The position numbers and the translations under genes were made by a program. A DNA stretch of 64,000 bases from Symsagittifera roscoffensis (lineage: Eukaryota > Xenacoelomorpha > Acoela > Convolutidae), in NCBI RefSeq assembly GCF_963678635.1, contig NC_087067.1, positions 53,372,233-53,436,232 on the forward strand, written 5' to 3'. Shown one piece after another: positions 45,122 through 56,390 of this stretch. Each line of letters opens with the position of its first letter. The first letter of the stretch is position 1. Under the pieces are notes generated by a model, which ran no database searches, had not been told where the DNA came from, and worked only from the letters and a program-made list of their open reading frames with translations.

Positions 45122-45659
45122 TGTGACATTCGACCAGAATGGATCCAAATGCAGATTCAACGGATTTGAAATTTTAGCAGCTAACCTTCCGAATTGGCGG
45201 TTTTAAGAGATTAACAACGTTATTGGGAGGATTAGTCAAACGGTGAAGGCTAGAATATTCTGATGTTTCAAACTTTTAAATTATCGAAGTATGACGTCAT
45301 ATTTCTGAGAAACGTCAGAAACGGTCATTTTGATAAAAAACCGAAACGAAACATAACAACAACACTAGTTGCGATTGCGATAACAACGAGAATTGTGATT
45401 GAAAAACAACAACAGATTGCAGAAGTAGCAGAGACCGTTCCGAGTTGCAACTATTGTGTCGCTACAATAGTTGCAAGGCCGTTGCGAACAACGGTGAAGG
45501 GTGGAAGACAGCCTTCCGGAAGGAGAATAAGAGTCTTATTTACCCGGATTCAAGAATCCGGAGGTGTCTCGGGTCTGGAACTTTTATCATCTTATATAAA
45601 CTTTTAGTTTCCCTATTATGTCCTGAATTGAATTTAATTAACATCTGGATTCATTCTGC
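45122..45659 (+). repeat. 3' LTR of element B (possibly shared with element C)
   Basis: It begins TGTGACATTC and has the same TGACGTCA (45292-45299) and TATATAAA (45593-45600) as the 5' LTR. Similarity to 22676-23213 is about 96% by eye and ends after CATTCTGC. The DNA beyond is a diverged leader-like sequence, so this LTR may have replaced or fused with the 5' LTR of element C. Confidence 0.82.
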
Positions 45660-45671
45660 AAAAAAATATCG

Positions 45672-45992
45672 ATTCCACTTTGATAAAGCTTGCTTATGGC
45701 TAGCTCAATAATTAATTTAACCGATAATAAGGCCACCAGATAAAATACCTGAGGTTGAACAAAAATAATTATATGGTAATTAGGTAGTTGCCCTGTTTTT
45801 AGGAGTGGGATACAGGGATACTGAGACCCAGCCATGAGCTCACTATTTTGCATGTATATTGGACAGAAACCATGCATTCGCTAATAACAGCAATAGTGAC
45901 TCTCGAAAGTGAAGAAAAAGAGTGAATTAAATTGAAATTACCATCGAGACTGTCCGAATTGTATCGATTGTAGCTGTACAATCGTTACCGAG
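45672..45992. repeat. 321-base direct repeat, first copy
   Basis: It matches 48927-49247 with the same length and few differences. Its second half (from about 45800) resembles leader and LTR sequence of A and B, including CTGAGACCCAGCCATGAGCT. The match probably continued into the N gap. Confidence 0.85.
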
Positions 45993-46318
45993 CAATTCCG
46001 GAGAATCACGAAGGAAGAGTATTGGGAGGATTTTACCACCCTTCCAGTAGAATGACAAGACTGCTCTGCGTCCATATTCCAGAATCCGGAAGGGTCTCGG
46101 GCAGAAAACTGAATGTGTATTTTAAAAAATTTTAGCTTCCAGATATGTCCTGAATTGAATTAAAAAACATCAAAATTCGTTTTCAGATAATGAGAAGCTG
46201 GGAGTTGAGGGAAAGGGTTGATCCATCTCCGATGGATATGATGATTTTTATCTACTGAACAAAAACAATAGAATACAATAAGTAAAGAGTTGCTTATTAG
46301 TAATCAAAAACTAAAAAT
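45993..46318 (+). repeat. Diverged LTR end and leader start
   Basis: AATCCGGAAGGGTCTCGGG (about 46082), TTTTAGCTTCC, TATGTCCTGAATTGAATT and GATTTTTATCTACTGAAC follow in the same order as at the LTR-leader junction of B (23105-23280), with many differences. This is a remnant of an older LTR subfamily, perhaps C's original 5' LTR. Confidence 0.65.
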
Positions 46319-48045
46319 AGGCATATTGGATAGAAACCATGCAACGCAAAAAACTGAAAAATTAACGCAAATCATTGTTCAAATTTCGAACAAAAAATCT
46401 CTTGTACAAAAAATTTGTCGTGTTTAAAAACCAGGAAACCATTTAATATTTTCCAAAACCATGTTCTGAAAAAAAATAACAAAAAAGTTAGAAAGCTCAC
46501 GGCCGGTAGTCCGAATAAACTGGGAAGAATTCAGTAAAACTGACCAAAAAACTATCCCTTTTTGTTTTCAGCCGATGAGCCAGAATCAGTAGCTCTAGAC
46601 TAGTTGTTAATTGTACAGCATGGCTGGAAATGCAAATTTTAAGTTTGGAGGTTATGAGAACAGAGTTTTTTACTGTCTAGTACCCAATTGCAATGCCCTT
46701 ACTTCTCACAAGGTTCAAGAACGCACAAAATGGCAAATTTTCAGCCAGAAAAACCACACTCCTGAATCTCGAACGACAATGGCTGCAGTTTTTTATAAAA
46801 ATCTAGCCGTGAAATCATTTAATCACACAAATGCCAAAAAAAAACGTTTAATAGTGTTTAGGAAACGGTTTCGGTATTTTGTTTGAAAAAGTGACAAATT
46901 GTCCTAATGTGCCAGTTGGTCATATTTAAATTTTTTTTGTTCAAATATAATTTTGTTCAAATATGAAAATTCAATAACAACAAGGATAGCCATTTGCTCT
47001 GAATGTAGCACAGAATGTTCTGACCATATTCTTTAAAAAAGCGTGGTGTGATGATTTGATCTGATCAAAAACTGAAAACTAGGCATATTGGACAGAAACC
47101 ATGCATCCCAAAAAACTGAAAAATTAACGCAAATCTTTGTTCAAATTTCGAACAAAAATCTCTGGTACAAAAAATTTGTCGTGTATAAAAACCAGCAAAA
47201 CCATTTAACTTTTTCCAAAACCATGTTCTGAAAAAAAAATAACAAAAAAGTTAGAAAGCTCACGGCCGGTAGCTCACTATTTTGCATGTATATTGGACAG
47301 AAACCATCTATCCCAAAAAATGAACAATTAACGCAAATCTTTGTTCAAATTTCGAACAAAAAATCTCTTGTACAAAAATTTGTCGTTTATAAAAACCAGG
47401 AAAACATTTAACATTTTCTAAAACCATGTTCTGAAAAAAATAACAAAAAAGTTAGAAAGCTCACGGCCGGTAGCCCGAACAAAAAAGTTAGAAAGCTCAC
47501 GGTCGGTAGCTCACTATTTTGCATGTATATTCGACAGAAACTAGGCATCCCAAAAAAAAAGAAAAATTAACGCAAATCTTTGTTCAAATTTCGAACACAA
47601 AATCTCTTGTACAAAAAATTTGTCGTGTCTAAAAACCAGGAAACCATTTAACATTTTCCAAAACCATGTTCTGAAAAAAAAATAAGAAAAAAGGTAGAAA
47701 GCTCACGGCCAGTAGCTCACTATTTTGCATGTATGTTGGACAGAAACCATGCATCCCAAAAAAATTGAAAAATTAACGCAAATCTTTGTTCAAATTTCAA
47801 ACAAAAAATCTCTTGTACAAAAAACTTGTCGTTTATAAAAACCAGGAAACCATTTAACATTTTCCAAAACCATGTTCTAAAAAAACATAACAAAAAATTA
47901 GAAAGCTCACGGCCGGTAGCCCGAACAAAAAAATTAGAAAGCTCACGGCCGGTAGCTCACTATTTTGCATGTATATTACACAGAAACCATGCATCCCAAA
48001 AAAATGAAAAATTAACGCAAATCTTTGTTCAAACTTCAATCTTTC
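46319..48045. repeat. Degenerate tandem array of about 195-240 base units
   Basis: Each unit begins near TATTGGACAGAAACCATGCA, contains AAAATTAACGCAAATCTTTG and TTCAAATTTCGAACAAAA, and ends TTAGAAAGCTCACGGCCGGT. One unit is at 46319-46510. Five more (the last truncated) run from 47081 to about 48045, two with a doubled end segment. The short open frames across the array are translated repeat. Confidence 0.85.
46611..46886 (+). pseudogene. FLYWCH/WRKY-like zinc-finger fragment
   Basis: This is a 91-codon open frame preceded by TTTTTGTTTTCAG (ending about 46571), a nematode-like splice acceptor. It lies between tandem-array units and is not part of the retroelement. The segment GGYENRVFYCLVPNCNALTS with a later NHTPES gives C-X4-C-X21-H. 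This fits FLYWCH/WRKY-type fingers found in many MULE-like transposases, except that the last His of H-X-H is Pro. It may be an exon of a decayed transposon or host gene. The length is about one domain. The call is tentative. Confidence 0.35.
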
Positions 48046-48926
48046 GTTACAATCCAAGCATAGCAAAATAAACTGTAGAAAGCAAAAGTCTAAAAAAATG
48101 TTCAGCTGCTAGTCTTCTAAAATATCATTTTGAGAAATAAAAATGCCAAAAAATGAAAAAAGTAAGAATTGAGAAACAAGCAGTCAAAATTTTCTGTAAG
48201 AACTCAAAAATCTCACACACATACAATAAATTAATACATATGCGAAGCGATACTAAATAAAATTCAGATACAAAAAATGCAAAATCAAAAAGTTATGTGT
48301 CTCAAACGAGAAACTTAAATGAATTGTTGAAAAAAACGTTGCGTGAAAACTTTATTGCAATTGATGGTCACATTTCTGAATATCGTAAGACAATCGCCAC
48401 AGATATCTCCTTGATCCTACCTTAAACAACATTGGACAAAAACTGCACTTGCAACTACAAGTAATGTTGTTTACAGCAAAATAAAAATCAGTGAGCTGAA
48501 AAAACGACTTGAACAAAAAAAATGGTTTTTTGAGTTTCTTTTTAATTTTTCAATTCCCTCTTGAAACTAGAATGAACAACACTTGCACTTGCAACAACCG
48601 TGAATTTTTTCCTTAGCGCAATCATAAATCCGTTGTGGCAAAAGCCGACAAAATCTGAGCGAACAAACGAAAAACCAACAGTTCATTTTTCTCGGAAGTT
48701 TTTTCTCGGAAGTTTTTTCTCGGAACTTTTCTCGGCATACTGAAAAAACAAGATCTGGCCACGAATCAAACCCCAGACTTCAGGGTACAAAGTCAACTGT
48801 TTTACCTCCAGACTAGGGAAAGCAATCTAGAACATGTTAAGAGAAGATGAGAAGAAAAGTAAAGAGAAGATACAGGAAGCAATTCAACTGATTTTGTTAA
48901 CTGGTTGTTAACCCAAAAAAAACTCT
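48046..48926. other. AT-rich sequence without a gene
   Basis: Nothing supportable as a gene here. It contains a short direct repeat of TTTTTTCTCGGAAG (about 48685-48735). It separates the tandem array from the second copy of the 321-base repeat. Confidence 0.6.
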
Positions 48927-49247
48927 ATTCCACTTTGATAAAGCTTGCTTATGGCAAGCTCAATAATTAATTTAACCGATAATAAGGCCACCAGATAAAA
49001 TACCTGAGGTTGAACAAAAATAATTATTTGGTAATTAGGTAGTAGCACTGTTTTTAGGAGTGGGATACAGGGATACTGAGACCCAGCCATGAGCTCACAA
49101 TTTTGCATGTATATTGGACAGAAACCATGCATTTGCTAAAAACAGCAATGATGACTCTCGAAAGTAAAGAAAAAGAGTGAATTAAATTGAAATTACAATC
49201 GAGACTGTCAAAATTGTATCGATTGTAGCTGTACAATCGTTACTGAG
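48927..49247. repeat. 321-base direct repeat, second copy
   Basis: The partner of 45672-45992. It runs into the gap at 49248. The sequence after the gap (AGGGTCTCGGG) matches the continuation of the first copy at about 46088, so the gap is probably inside the repeat. Confidence 0.85.
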
Positions 49248-49447
49248 NNNNNNNNNNNNNNNNNNNNNNNNNNNNNNNNNNNNNNNNNNNNNNNNNNNNN
49301 NNNNNNNNNNNNNNNNNNNNNNNNNNNNNNNNNNNNNNNNNNNNNNNNNNNNNNNNNNNNNNNNNNNNNNNNNNNNNNNNNNNNNNNNNNNNNNNNNNNN
49401 NNNNNNNNNNNNNNNNNNNNNNNNNNNNNNNNNNNNNNNNNNNNNNN
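49248..49447. other. Assembly gap (200 N)
   Basis: Exactly 200 undetermined bases. The first repeat copy suggests only about 100 bases are missing, so 200 may be a placeholder, and a collapsed repeat cannot be excluded. Confidence 0.95.
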
Positions 49448-50794
49448 AGGGTCTCGGGATTAGTGAAAAAGACTGATATCAAGCAGGCAGTTCAAGGAGC
49501 GACAAGAAGGGGCTCAAGGACAACAACAATCTACTGTTGGGTATCGTTCAAATTTTTATCCCTTTTGGTACAAAAAGTAAGATACTCTGTGGGGGGCTCG
49601 ACAGTGACTGCATTGTAGTGACACTTCACGGAACTGCGAATTTCCGAGTTAAGCACCTTAATTAGGAGATTGAACAAACCCGGAGGGGAATAGTTTTACT
49701 ATTATTTTTAATTATACAGCCTATCTTAGTACCTTTATGCCGTTTTCCAGTAAAAAACATACTAAAAAGACCGGTTTTTAGGGTCAAAATAATAGCGATA
49801 TTTTGAATCCCCCACAAATCGCGATTTTTGAGATATCGGTATTTTTTGAAACAAAAAAGCGCTAAAATAATGAGTTACATCGTAACTGTACTACTATAAT
49901 AGGTAGAACCGGTTAAGTTTAGTTCGGAAGTGGTTGGAACTAATTGGGTACCAAAAACCGAATCTTCTAAATTTTTAAAGAAACGAAACGCTACAAAAAT
50001 TTTTTTTTGAAAATTTTGAGTTAGGACAGTAATAATTGTTGTTCGGACAACGTTCACTAGTGAATTGACAGGTTTTAAAATCCGTTTGACGGTAACCTTC
50101 CGGGTTACAGAGAAATCGAATTTAACGTGTTTGATTTAGTGGATTCATCAATCCGGAGGCGTACAAATAGCATTTTTTGGCAAACTTTTTCAGCTGGAAC
50201 ATTTAAGATCGGGTTTTTGCCTTGAAATAGAAGAACATAGGCCTTCTGAGCTCGGATCAATCATTTTTGGGTAGAAAAGATTAGAATTACGAAAAAAAGT
50301 TAGGCGGAACCTATAAGAGAATTTTTTTTTGATTTTAGGAAAAAGACGTTTTGATTGATAACTTTGGAACTACTTGACAAATCCAGTTGATCATGGTACC
50401 CCTAGATTAGAAATTAGGCGAACTTACTCATAAAATTATCATTTATTTACAAAATGAGCGTGAAATATTTTTAAGATTGTTTTTAGCAAATTCACTAATT
50501 GGGGAAGGTAGACCCTTCATGTTTTATAAAAAAATTTTTGGAAAGCCCTAACACCTCTACAAAAGGGTAGCAACGGTTGAATAAGGCAATTGTACTTGAT
50601 TGGGTAGTGAGAACACTATCTTTTAAATATATTGATATCATCAGACTGTGCTAGCTTCATATCTTGCAACTAATAATCGATTATTGAGAAACTTTTGGAA
50701 TTTATTGTGTTGTGTTATTATTATCAGTAGTCAGACTAAAAGAACACTAGCAATCGAATTGGGTGTATAGGCAGTAAGAAGTGATAAATTGAAA
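49448..50794 (+). other. Leader of element C, partly deleted
   Basis: It matches B from about 24185 to 25210, then jumps to about 26165 (GTGCTTGAT/TACTTGATTGGGTAGTGAG), so roughly 950 bases including the main CCGGAGGGGT cluster are missing. No gene. Confidence 0.7.
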
Positions 50795-53407
50795 ATGAGT
50801 CCAGACAAGTCAATGATAACTAAACAAGGCCATAGCTCCATGAAGTTCATACCAGAGAAACAGAGAAAAGCAATGAATTACCCTCTTGTGGAAAGGATCA
50901 CACGAACCCGGACCGACAAAGGGAAGAAATTTTCACACATAATGGTTGAAACCAGAAGTCAAAAGTCATCAGAAGGTTACAAGGCAAGGTTAGAGGTAGA
51001 GGTCCATTCGGACCCTGCCATGGATGGGAACCAGAAGGGACATGGACCGAAAGGGAGAGGAAACAGAAAATTGGCGAGTGAATCTACTCCGGTAGAACAA
51101 GGCCAAGATTTTGCCACTTCCACCGGGACCCTGGACCAAGAAGAGATGTCGGAACTGTCCGACATCTCTAATGAAAATGTGGCGATTACAAGATCACCCA
51201 CAGACAACAACATGATGGTTGGCATGACGGAAAAATCGGCAACGTCTTCAATCTTTTTCAGAAACAGTGAAGAACACTTTAGGAAACTTCTTTCCTTTTT
51301 TTATGGGAGCGGGTACAGGCGATGAAGCAGAAACCCAGGTAGAAGAAGAGGACAATGACGGGCAAGATGACTTTGGATCTGAAGTCAGCCTCAATAGCTC
51401 GACTCAGGAGAATGACGCATACACCGATAGAGAGACTGGTACCATGGACCAATTTGGTGTGGTGAGGACAATAAGCAAGACCACAAACGGATCAGGCCAT
51501 TCAGGAGACTATGTGAATATGACGAACTCGGAAATGCGAACTGGGGAGAGTAGGAACACAGGGCTAAGCAACGCACCGGTGAATCTAGAGGCGGATAGTG
51601 AAAAGACGTCGAGGCAGAGAATCAAAGCCCGAATCTTGACCACCACCAAGCTACCTGGGATCGACAGGGTGACACCGCCACTTGTGACGCCAATAGTGGA
51701 AAACAGGGCATCAACTGAAGAAGCCCCGACCAACATATTGGGTAGTATAGGAGGACAGAATGAACAGATGAACACCTAGCAAAGAACTTGTCGCGATTGA
51801 CTAGGGAGGCTGAGCAAAGAGAGTTACGATTGAGAGACGTCATGCAGAAGTTGAGAATTCAACAAGAGCAGACTCTTGGACTCTTGACACGAAAATAGAT
51901 GCGATGATGGAGAGGCGAACTCAGGCTATCATGGATAGATTGGACGGACTACTATGCAGCAGGAGTGGATCAAAAAATGGGGAATCGTACTCAAGAGAAC
52001 CCAGTAGGGAGCCAAGGGTGAACTTCAGTGAGCAGCAGAATAGGAGAAAGACATATGGATCCACTAGAGGAAGGGGCAGTTCATCGGGCTATGCCACAAA
52101 TGACAATAGAACACGGGGCCCAAACATCAGAGGAAGTTCAAGTGGCAACAGCAGACCTCAAACGAACGACCGACGCAAGATAGACATGCGACTGGGAGAT
52201 GTGATTCCACGAACAGGAGTCATGCGAGCCAAGGAAGAAACAATCCCAGCGATTCGGACAGGAGGGAAAATCCAGAGTCCTTAACAGGGGGCAATGATAC
52301 TCAGGCGGGGCGATCAAGAGACGCTGCATCAATGGCCACAGCCTTTGAACATCTGAACAGGTCCTTGGAAACATTTCTTACGAGGTTATCTAGGGCCAAT
52401 GAACGCAGTGAAAAGTCCAGAAGGGTTTTAAGAAACCAAGATGCTGTAAAGACGAATTTGATGGCTGTTTTGATACCTGGATAGAGGTAATGAAACTGCA
52501 TTTTGAAGAAGAAGAATTGTCAGAAATACAAGAATGCAGTGCGCTTACCAGCAACTTGGAAGGGACAGCCCTAAACTGTATGATGGCCAAAAAGCAAAAC
52601 CAGCGGGACACTGCTGAGGAAAATTTGGAAGTTTCTATACAATTTGGAGATGTTTAGAAGGCGTAGTCAACCAGATGAGTCGAACAGAAGGATAACCTGG
52701 CAGTAGCCTCAAAATTTATCGATGGTGTGAAGAACGATGAGCTTCGAACCATGTTGGCGACACATTACCCACCACTATCAACCAATGCGCCAACACCAGA
52801 GGAGTTGAGACTCAAGTCAAAAGAATATCTTTTGCTGAAGCCTCCATCGAGATCGGGATATTACAAAAACACATATGGCGATATTAACAATGGACCAGGA
52901 AACCAAGGAAACAACTGGTACAAACCAAGGGACGATATGGACAAGAGACGCTCTTGTGCAAATTGCAGTTCGACTTACCATCATGTGTCAGCATGCCCAA
53001 CTTACCAACAGGGCATGAAAGCAATAGGTTTTAGCCTCGAGGATGAAGATGCGTCAGAGGTCGATCATGAAGATTTCATGAGAGGAGGAATTGCAAAATT
53101 CGGTTCAAGGTGTTTTTTTTGTAACTTGGAAGGTCATTTTAAATCAGATTGTCCACAAATCTGGGATGGTGTGGCAGACATCAAGCATCCAAGGCATGAG
53201 GAAGCTTTATCGGATGTGAAAGCCAATAAGGCTCGCCTGTTGAGTGAAGCCGAGGCACGCAGAAAAGAAAAACCGCAAGAGCTGGCATTGAAGAAGATGC
53301 AGGCGGTAACGGAAGAGATACGTGAACCGGAACCGGTGGCGGCAGCGGATGACTTCAAGATCGACTATAGGACAGCCGCGAGGGATTCTCTAAAAAGAGT
53401 CCAGTAG
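50795..53407 (+). pseudogene. gag: Gag (copy C)
   Basis: It starts MSPDKSMITK at 50795. Pieces 50789-51325, 51267-51779, 51904-52284 and 52727-53407 follow the B order: basic head, acidic stretch, Arg/Ser-rich linker and capsid remnants. Two CCHC knuckles follow, CANCSSTYHHVSAC and CFFCNLEGHFKSDC. About 125 bases of the coiled coil are missing at 51778 and about 150 bases of the capsid region at about 52620. The last piece ends at a TAG (53405-53407) in the charged helix before protease. It is clearly dead but useful as an outgroup for the A/B pair. Confidence 0.85.
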
Positions 53408-53410
53408 GAA

Positions 53411-54459
53411 TTGGTTACGAAGGAGATCGAACAAAAAGTGAAGCTCGAATTGGAAAATGAAAAAATTCAGGGAAGGCTGAACGCATTCGAGGCATCAGAC
53501 GTCGAAGAAACGAAAGCACCAAGCAGTTTGAGCATGAAATTAAACGTGATCTCCGGGCAGACGTTCGGTATGGTGCCGCAGGGGAGTAAATTACAATCGA
53601 TAATCCCGGTAACGGGACACCAGGTAATCAGAAATCTGAGTGAACCATCAGAATTCACTTTGATGCATTTGTATACATATTCATATTATCTGAGGCAGGT
53701 GGAGCCACGCACTGAGTCAAGAACTGTGCGAGTGCTACTAACAATGGGTGGCCCCTCGAATAAAGAAACTTCACGGGCGCTACGTGGAAGTCTATGGACG
53801 ATATCAAGTGATGCTGAACGCGGATGGGATCAGTATCTACACCACAACCTACGTGACGACAGACAGTGACCAAATAGGGCAAATATATTTGGGTGAAGAA
53901 GGACTTAAAGTCCGTAGGAATGTCATGACGCCATGATGGAGCAAGACGCGGTTCACATTGGATACGAAGCAGTTGTGACTGCACATCTGCTTGACAACAA
54001 TGGGAAGAAAATCGGAGTAACAGGGCTCCTGGACACAGGAGCGGTAGTGAGCGTGATGCCGATAAAAACTTGGAAAAGAATGGGCTTCACGAGGGAAGAC
54101 CTAACTCCGACGAATCTCAGACTAGCGGCAGCCAATCGAGGAGCGATTTACGTAGCCGGAAGCACACCAATAACGGTCCTCCACATGGGAGGACATGACT
54201 TTGAATGAGCTTCCTGGTGGTAGAGAATTTGGATGACTCCGATCAGTTCATCTTGGGCAGAGATTTTGTCAGGAATTTCGATGTGATGATTGACTTGAAC
54301 AACGGTCTAATAAGGATTAGAAACCCGGACCGGAAGTATGTTAAGAAACCAATTAAGAGAATAATAACAGATGAAAACAAGGTACCTATCTTTTTAGATA
54401 GAAAGGTAAAACTACAGCCGGGACAAGCTGTAGTAGCAATTTTTAGAATGAGAAATTGA
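53411..54459 (+). pseudogene. pol: Gag-pol spacer and aspartic protease (copy C)
   Basis: Pieces 53411-53869, 53748-53936, 53933-54208 and 54205-54459 carry the charged helix, then protease with LDTGAVVSVMPIKTW and ILGRDFVRNFD. Frameshifts lie at about 53755, 53930 and 54205. The protease triad is intact in sequence. Confidence 0.85.
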
Positions 54460-54489
54460 AACTCGATAATTGATAGTAAACAGGTTTAT

Positions 54490-55170
54490 TTGGTACTGAA
54501 CCCTAATAGTCAAAGTTCAGTGGTTTTATGCAGGAGCTTCTCAGTAACTCGAAATGGACTGTGTTTCAGTGTGTTAATGAACACACTGGACACCGCGGTT
54601 TCAATCCAGCGTAGAAAGAAACTTGGTTACGCTTTGCCGATGAGAACCGACTATGAAGAGACACAAAACTTGAAGAGATATAGTGTAAAAGACTGCCCTT
54701 ATCATAACAATAAAGATAAAATATTAAAAAGAACTAGTAAAATTAAATCTAATCATAAATTTTTTTCAATGAAATCCAAAACGGACGACGGATTGTTGAG
54801 CTGCTCGGATTTTCCGGAACGCCCCTCTTCATATGAACTAGAATCTGTCAAACCTGTTTTGCCAGAAATGGAACACTTAAAAGGGAAAATAGGCGAGGGA
54901 GATTATGAATCATTGCGGACGGTTTTAAATCGGAACGCGGATTTATTTTCAAAATATAGGGCGGATATCGGTTGTGGTAACTTCGTCGAACACAAAATCG
55001 AACTAGAGGAAGGCGCCGTTCCCCATAGGGAAGGCGCAATACGAATGACACCACATAAATCGGAAGCGTGCCGAGCGGGGATAGAAATCTTGCTCGAATA
55101 CGACATGATAGAACCCTCGAAATCGCCGTGGGCATGCGGAGTAGTCATGGCAAAAAAGAAAGGGGGCTAG
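54490..55170 (+). pseudogene. pol: Protease-RT linker, open in copy C
   Basis: This 226-codon frame runs through the point where A and B both stop (after their YFKED) and continues to FVEHKIELEEGAVPH and WACGVVMAKKKGG at the start of RT. It shows that protease and RT were once one frame. It ends with a TAG one codon after KKGG. Confidence 0.8.
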
Positions 55171-55945
55171 TTAGGTTCTGTTGCGACGTTCTTTACTTGA
55201 ATGCGGTGACAAAAAAAGACGCGTACCCGATACCGCGAATAGACGAAAGCCTCTCAAAACTTGGTGACGCCAAGTTCTTCACCACTATGGACGTGGGTTC
55301 GGCCTTCTGGCAGGTTCCTCTGCGGAACAAGGACAGAGAGAAGACCGGATTCGCATTAATTTGGGGTTGTACCAGTGTAAAAGGATGCCCTTTGGCTTGT
55401 GCAACGCGACGGCCACTTTTCAAAGACTGATGGCTAAGGCTTTGACCAGAGTGACGAAGAAGTACGGGAACCCTGTGATGTGTTACGTGGATGACGTGGT
55501 CATAGCAACACCCACCCTGAAAGACCACATTGATCGGCTAGAGGAGGTCTTTGGCTGCATGAAAAGAGCAGGCTTGAAATGTAAACCATCGAAGTGTGAG
55601 ATACTCAGAGATTCGATAAAGTATCTAGGGAGAATGATGGACAGACATGGCGTCAGGCGGGACCCGGAAGTCATAGAGGCTGTTTTGACATGGAAGGCTC
55701 CCAGAACGGACACACAATTCATGAGCTTCCTTGGATTCGCCAATTATTACCATGAGTTCATAAAAGGATATGCAGACAAGGTGTATCCCATGCAGAAGCT
55801 GATGCGCAATAAAGGAAAGAAGTTCGAATGGAACGAAGAAGCACAAGCTGCCTTCGAGAACATAAAACGGGAAGTGTGCGCAGCGCCAGTCCTAGGCATG
55901 CCTACAGAGAAGGGCATGTATGTTCATGACAAGACGCATCAGTAG
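55171..55945 (+). pseudogene. pol: Reverse transcriptase (copy C)
   Basis: RT motifs are spread over pieces 55068-55430 and 55361-55945: LNAVTKKDAYPIPRIDESL, TTMDVGSAFWQVPL, RMPFGLCNATATFQRL, an intact YVDD (55484-55495) and FLGFANYYHEF. A 1-2 base change near 55360 shifts the frame. Other stops interrupt it. Confidence 0.92.
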
Positions 55946-56390
55946 TAGCCATCTCAGGAATACTAATCAGGAGAAGGAATGGAATGGAAGAACAGATCTC
56001 CGTCCCATAGCATCTGGGAGCAAGGTGTTAAGTGACACTGAGATGAAATATGGTGCACCGAAGGCAGAAATAATTGCAGTAGTCACATTTTTGGAAAATT
56101 ACCGCGCATACTTGGGGAGCGCTCCCTTTAAGTTACGCGTGGGCAACAGAGCGTTATCTTGGTTGAAGTCTTACTCGATGGATCAGATTTACATTGGTAG
56201 ATGAATAGTAAGGTTAGATGGCTACCACATGATAATCGGGCAGAAGATGCGTGACAAACACCAAAATGCTGACAGCCTCAGCAAGAAGACCGAGTTCTAT
56301 GAAAGATTGGAACAGAAGCAAGCCAATCAGGCAGAAATTAAGGAAGGGTTCTCGTTTCTGGACAAAGAAATTTACGAAGCGCTTCCCTTG
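55946..56390 (+). pseudogene. pol: RNase H remnant (copy C)
   Basis: The first catalytic segment (TDAS in A and B) is destroyed by a small deletion near 55930, and VDNRAL reads VGNRAL, losing a catalytic Asp. KAEIIAVVTF and HQNADSLS remain. A TGA at about 56202 interrupts it. Confidence 0.85.

Larger units (their letters stand above)
22676..45659 (+). mobile_element. Giant Ty3/gypsy-type LTR retroelement, copy B, framed by two LTRs
   Basis: This copy has both ends in the window: 5' LTR 22676-23213 and 3' LTR 45122-45659, about 22.98 kb in all. Inside are the leader (23214-26424), gag-pol (26431-35900), a gap, ORF2 (36300-44284) and 837 bases of 3' noncoding DNA. The two LTRs differ at about 20 of 538 positions by eye, much less than B's LTR differs from A's (about 20%), so they belong to one insertion. 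That is old but not ancient. Typical Ty3/gypsy elements are 5-10 kb, so this is an extreme size, mainly due to ORF2 and the leader. The copy is non-coding in practice: many frameshifts, YVDN in RT and a deleted SGNH core. Confidence 0.93.

Noticed and set aside
47826-48071. Small protein gene
   Set aside because: It is translated tandem-array sequence and is not preserved between units.
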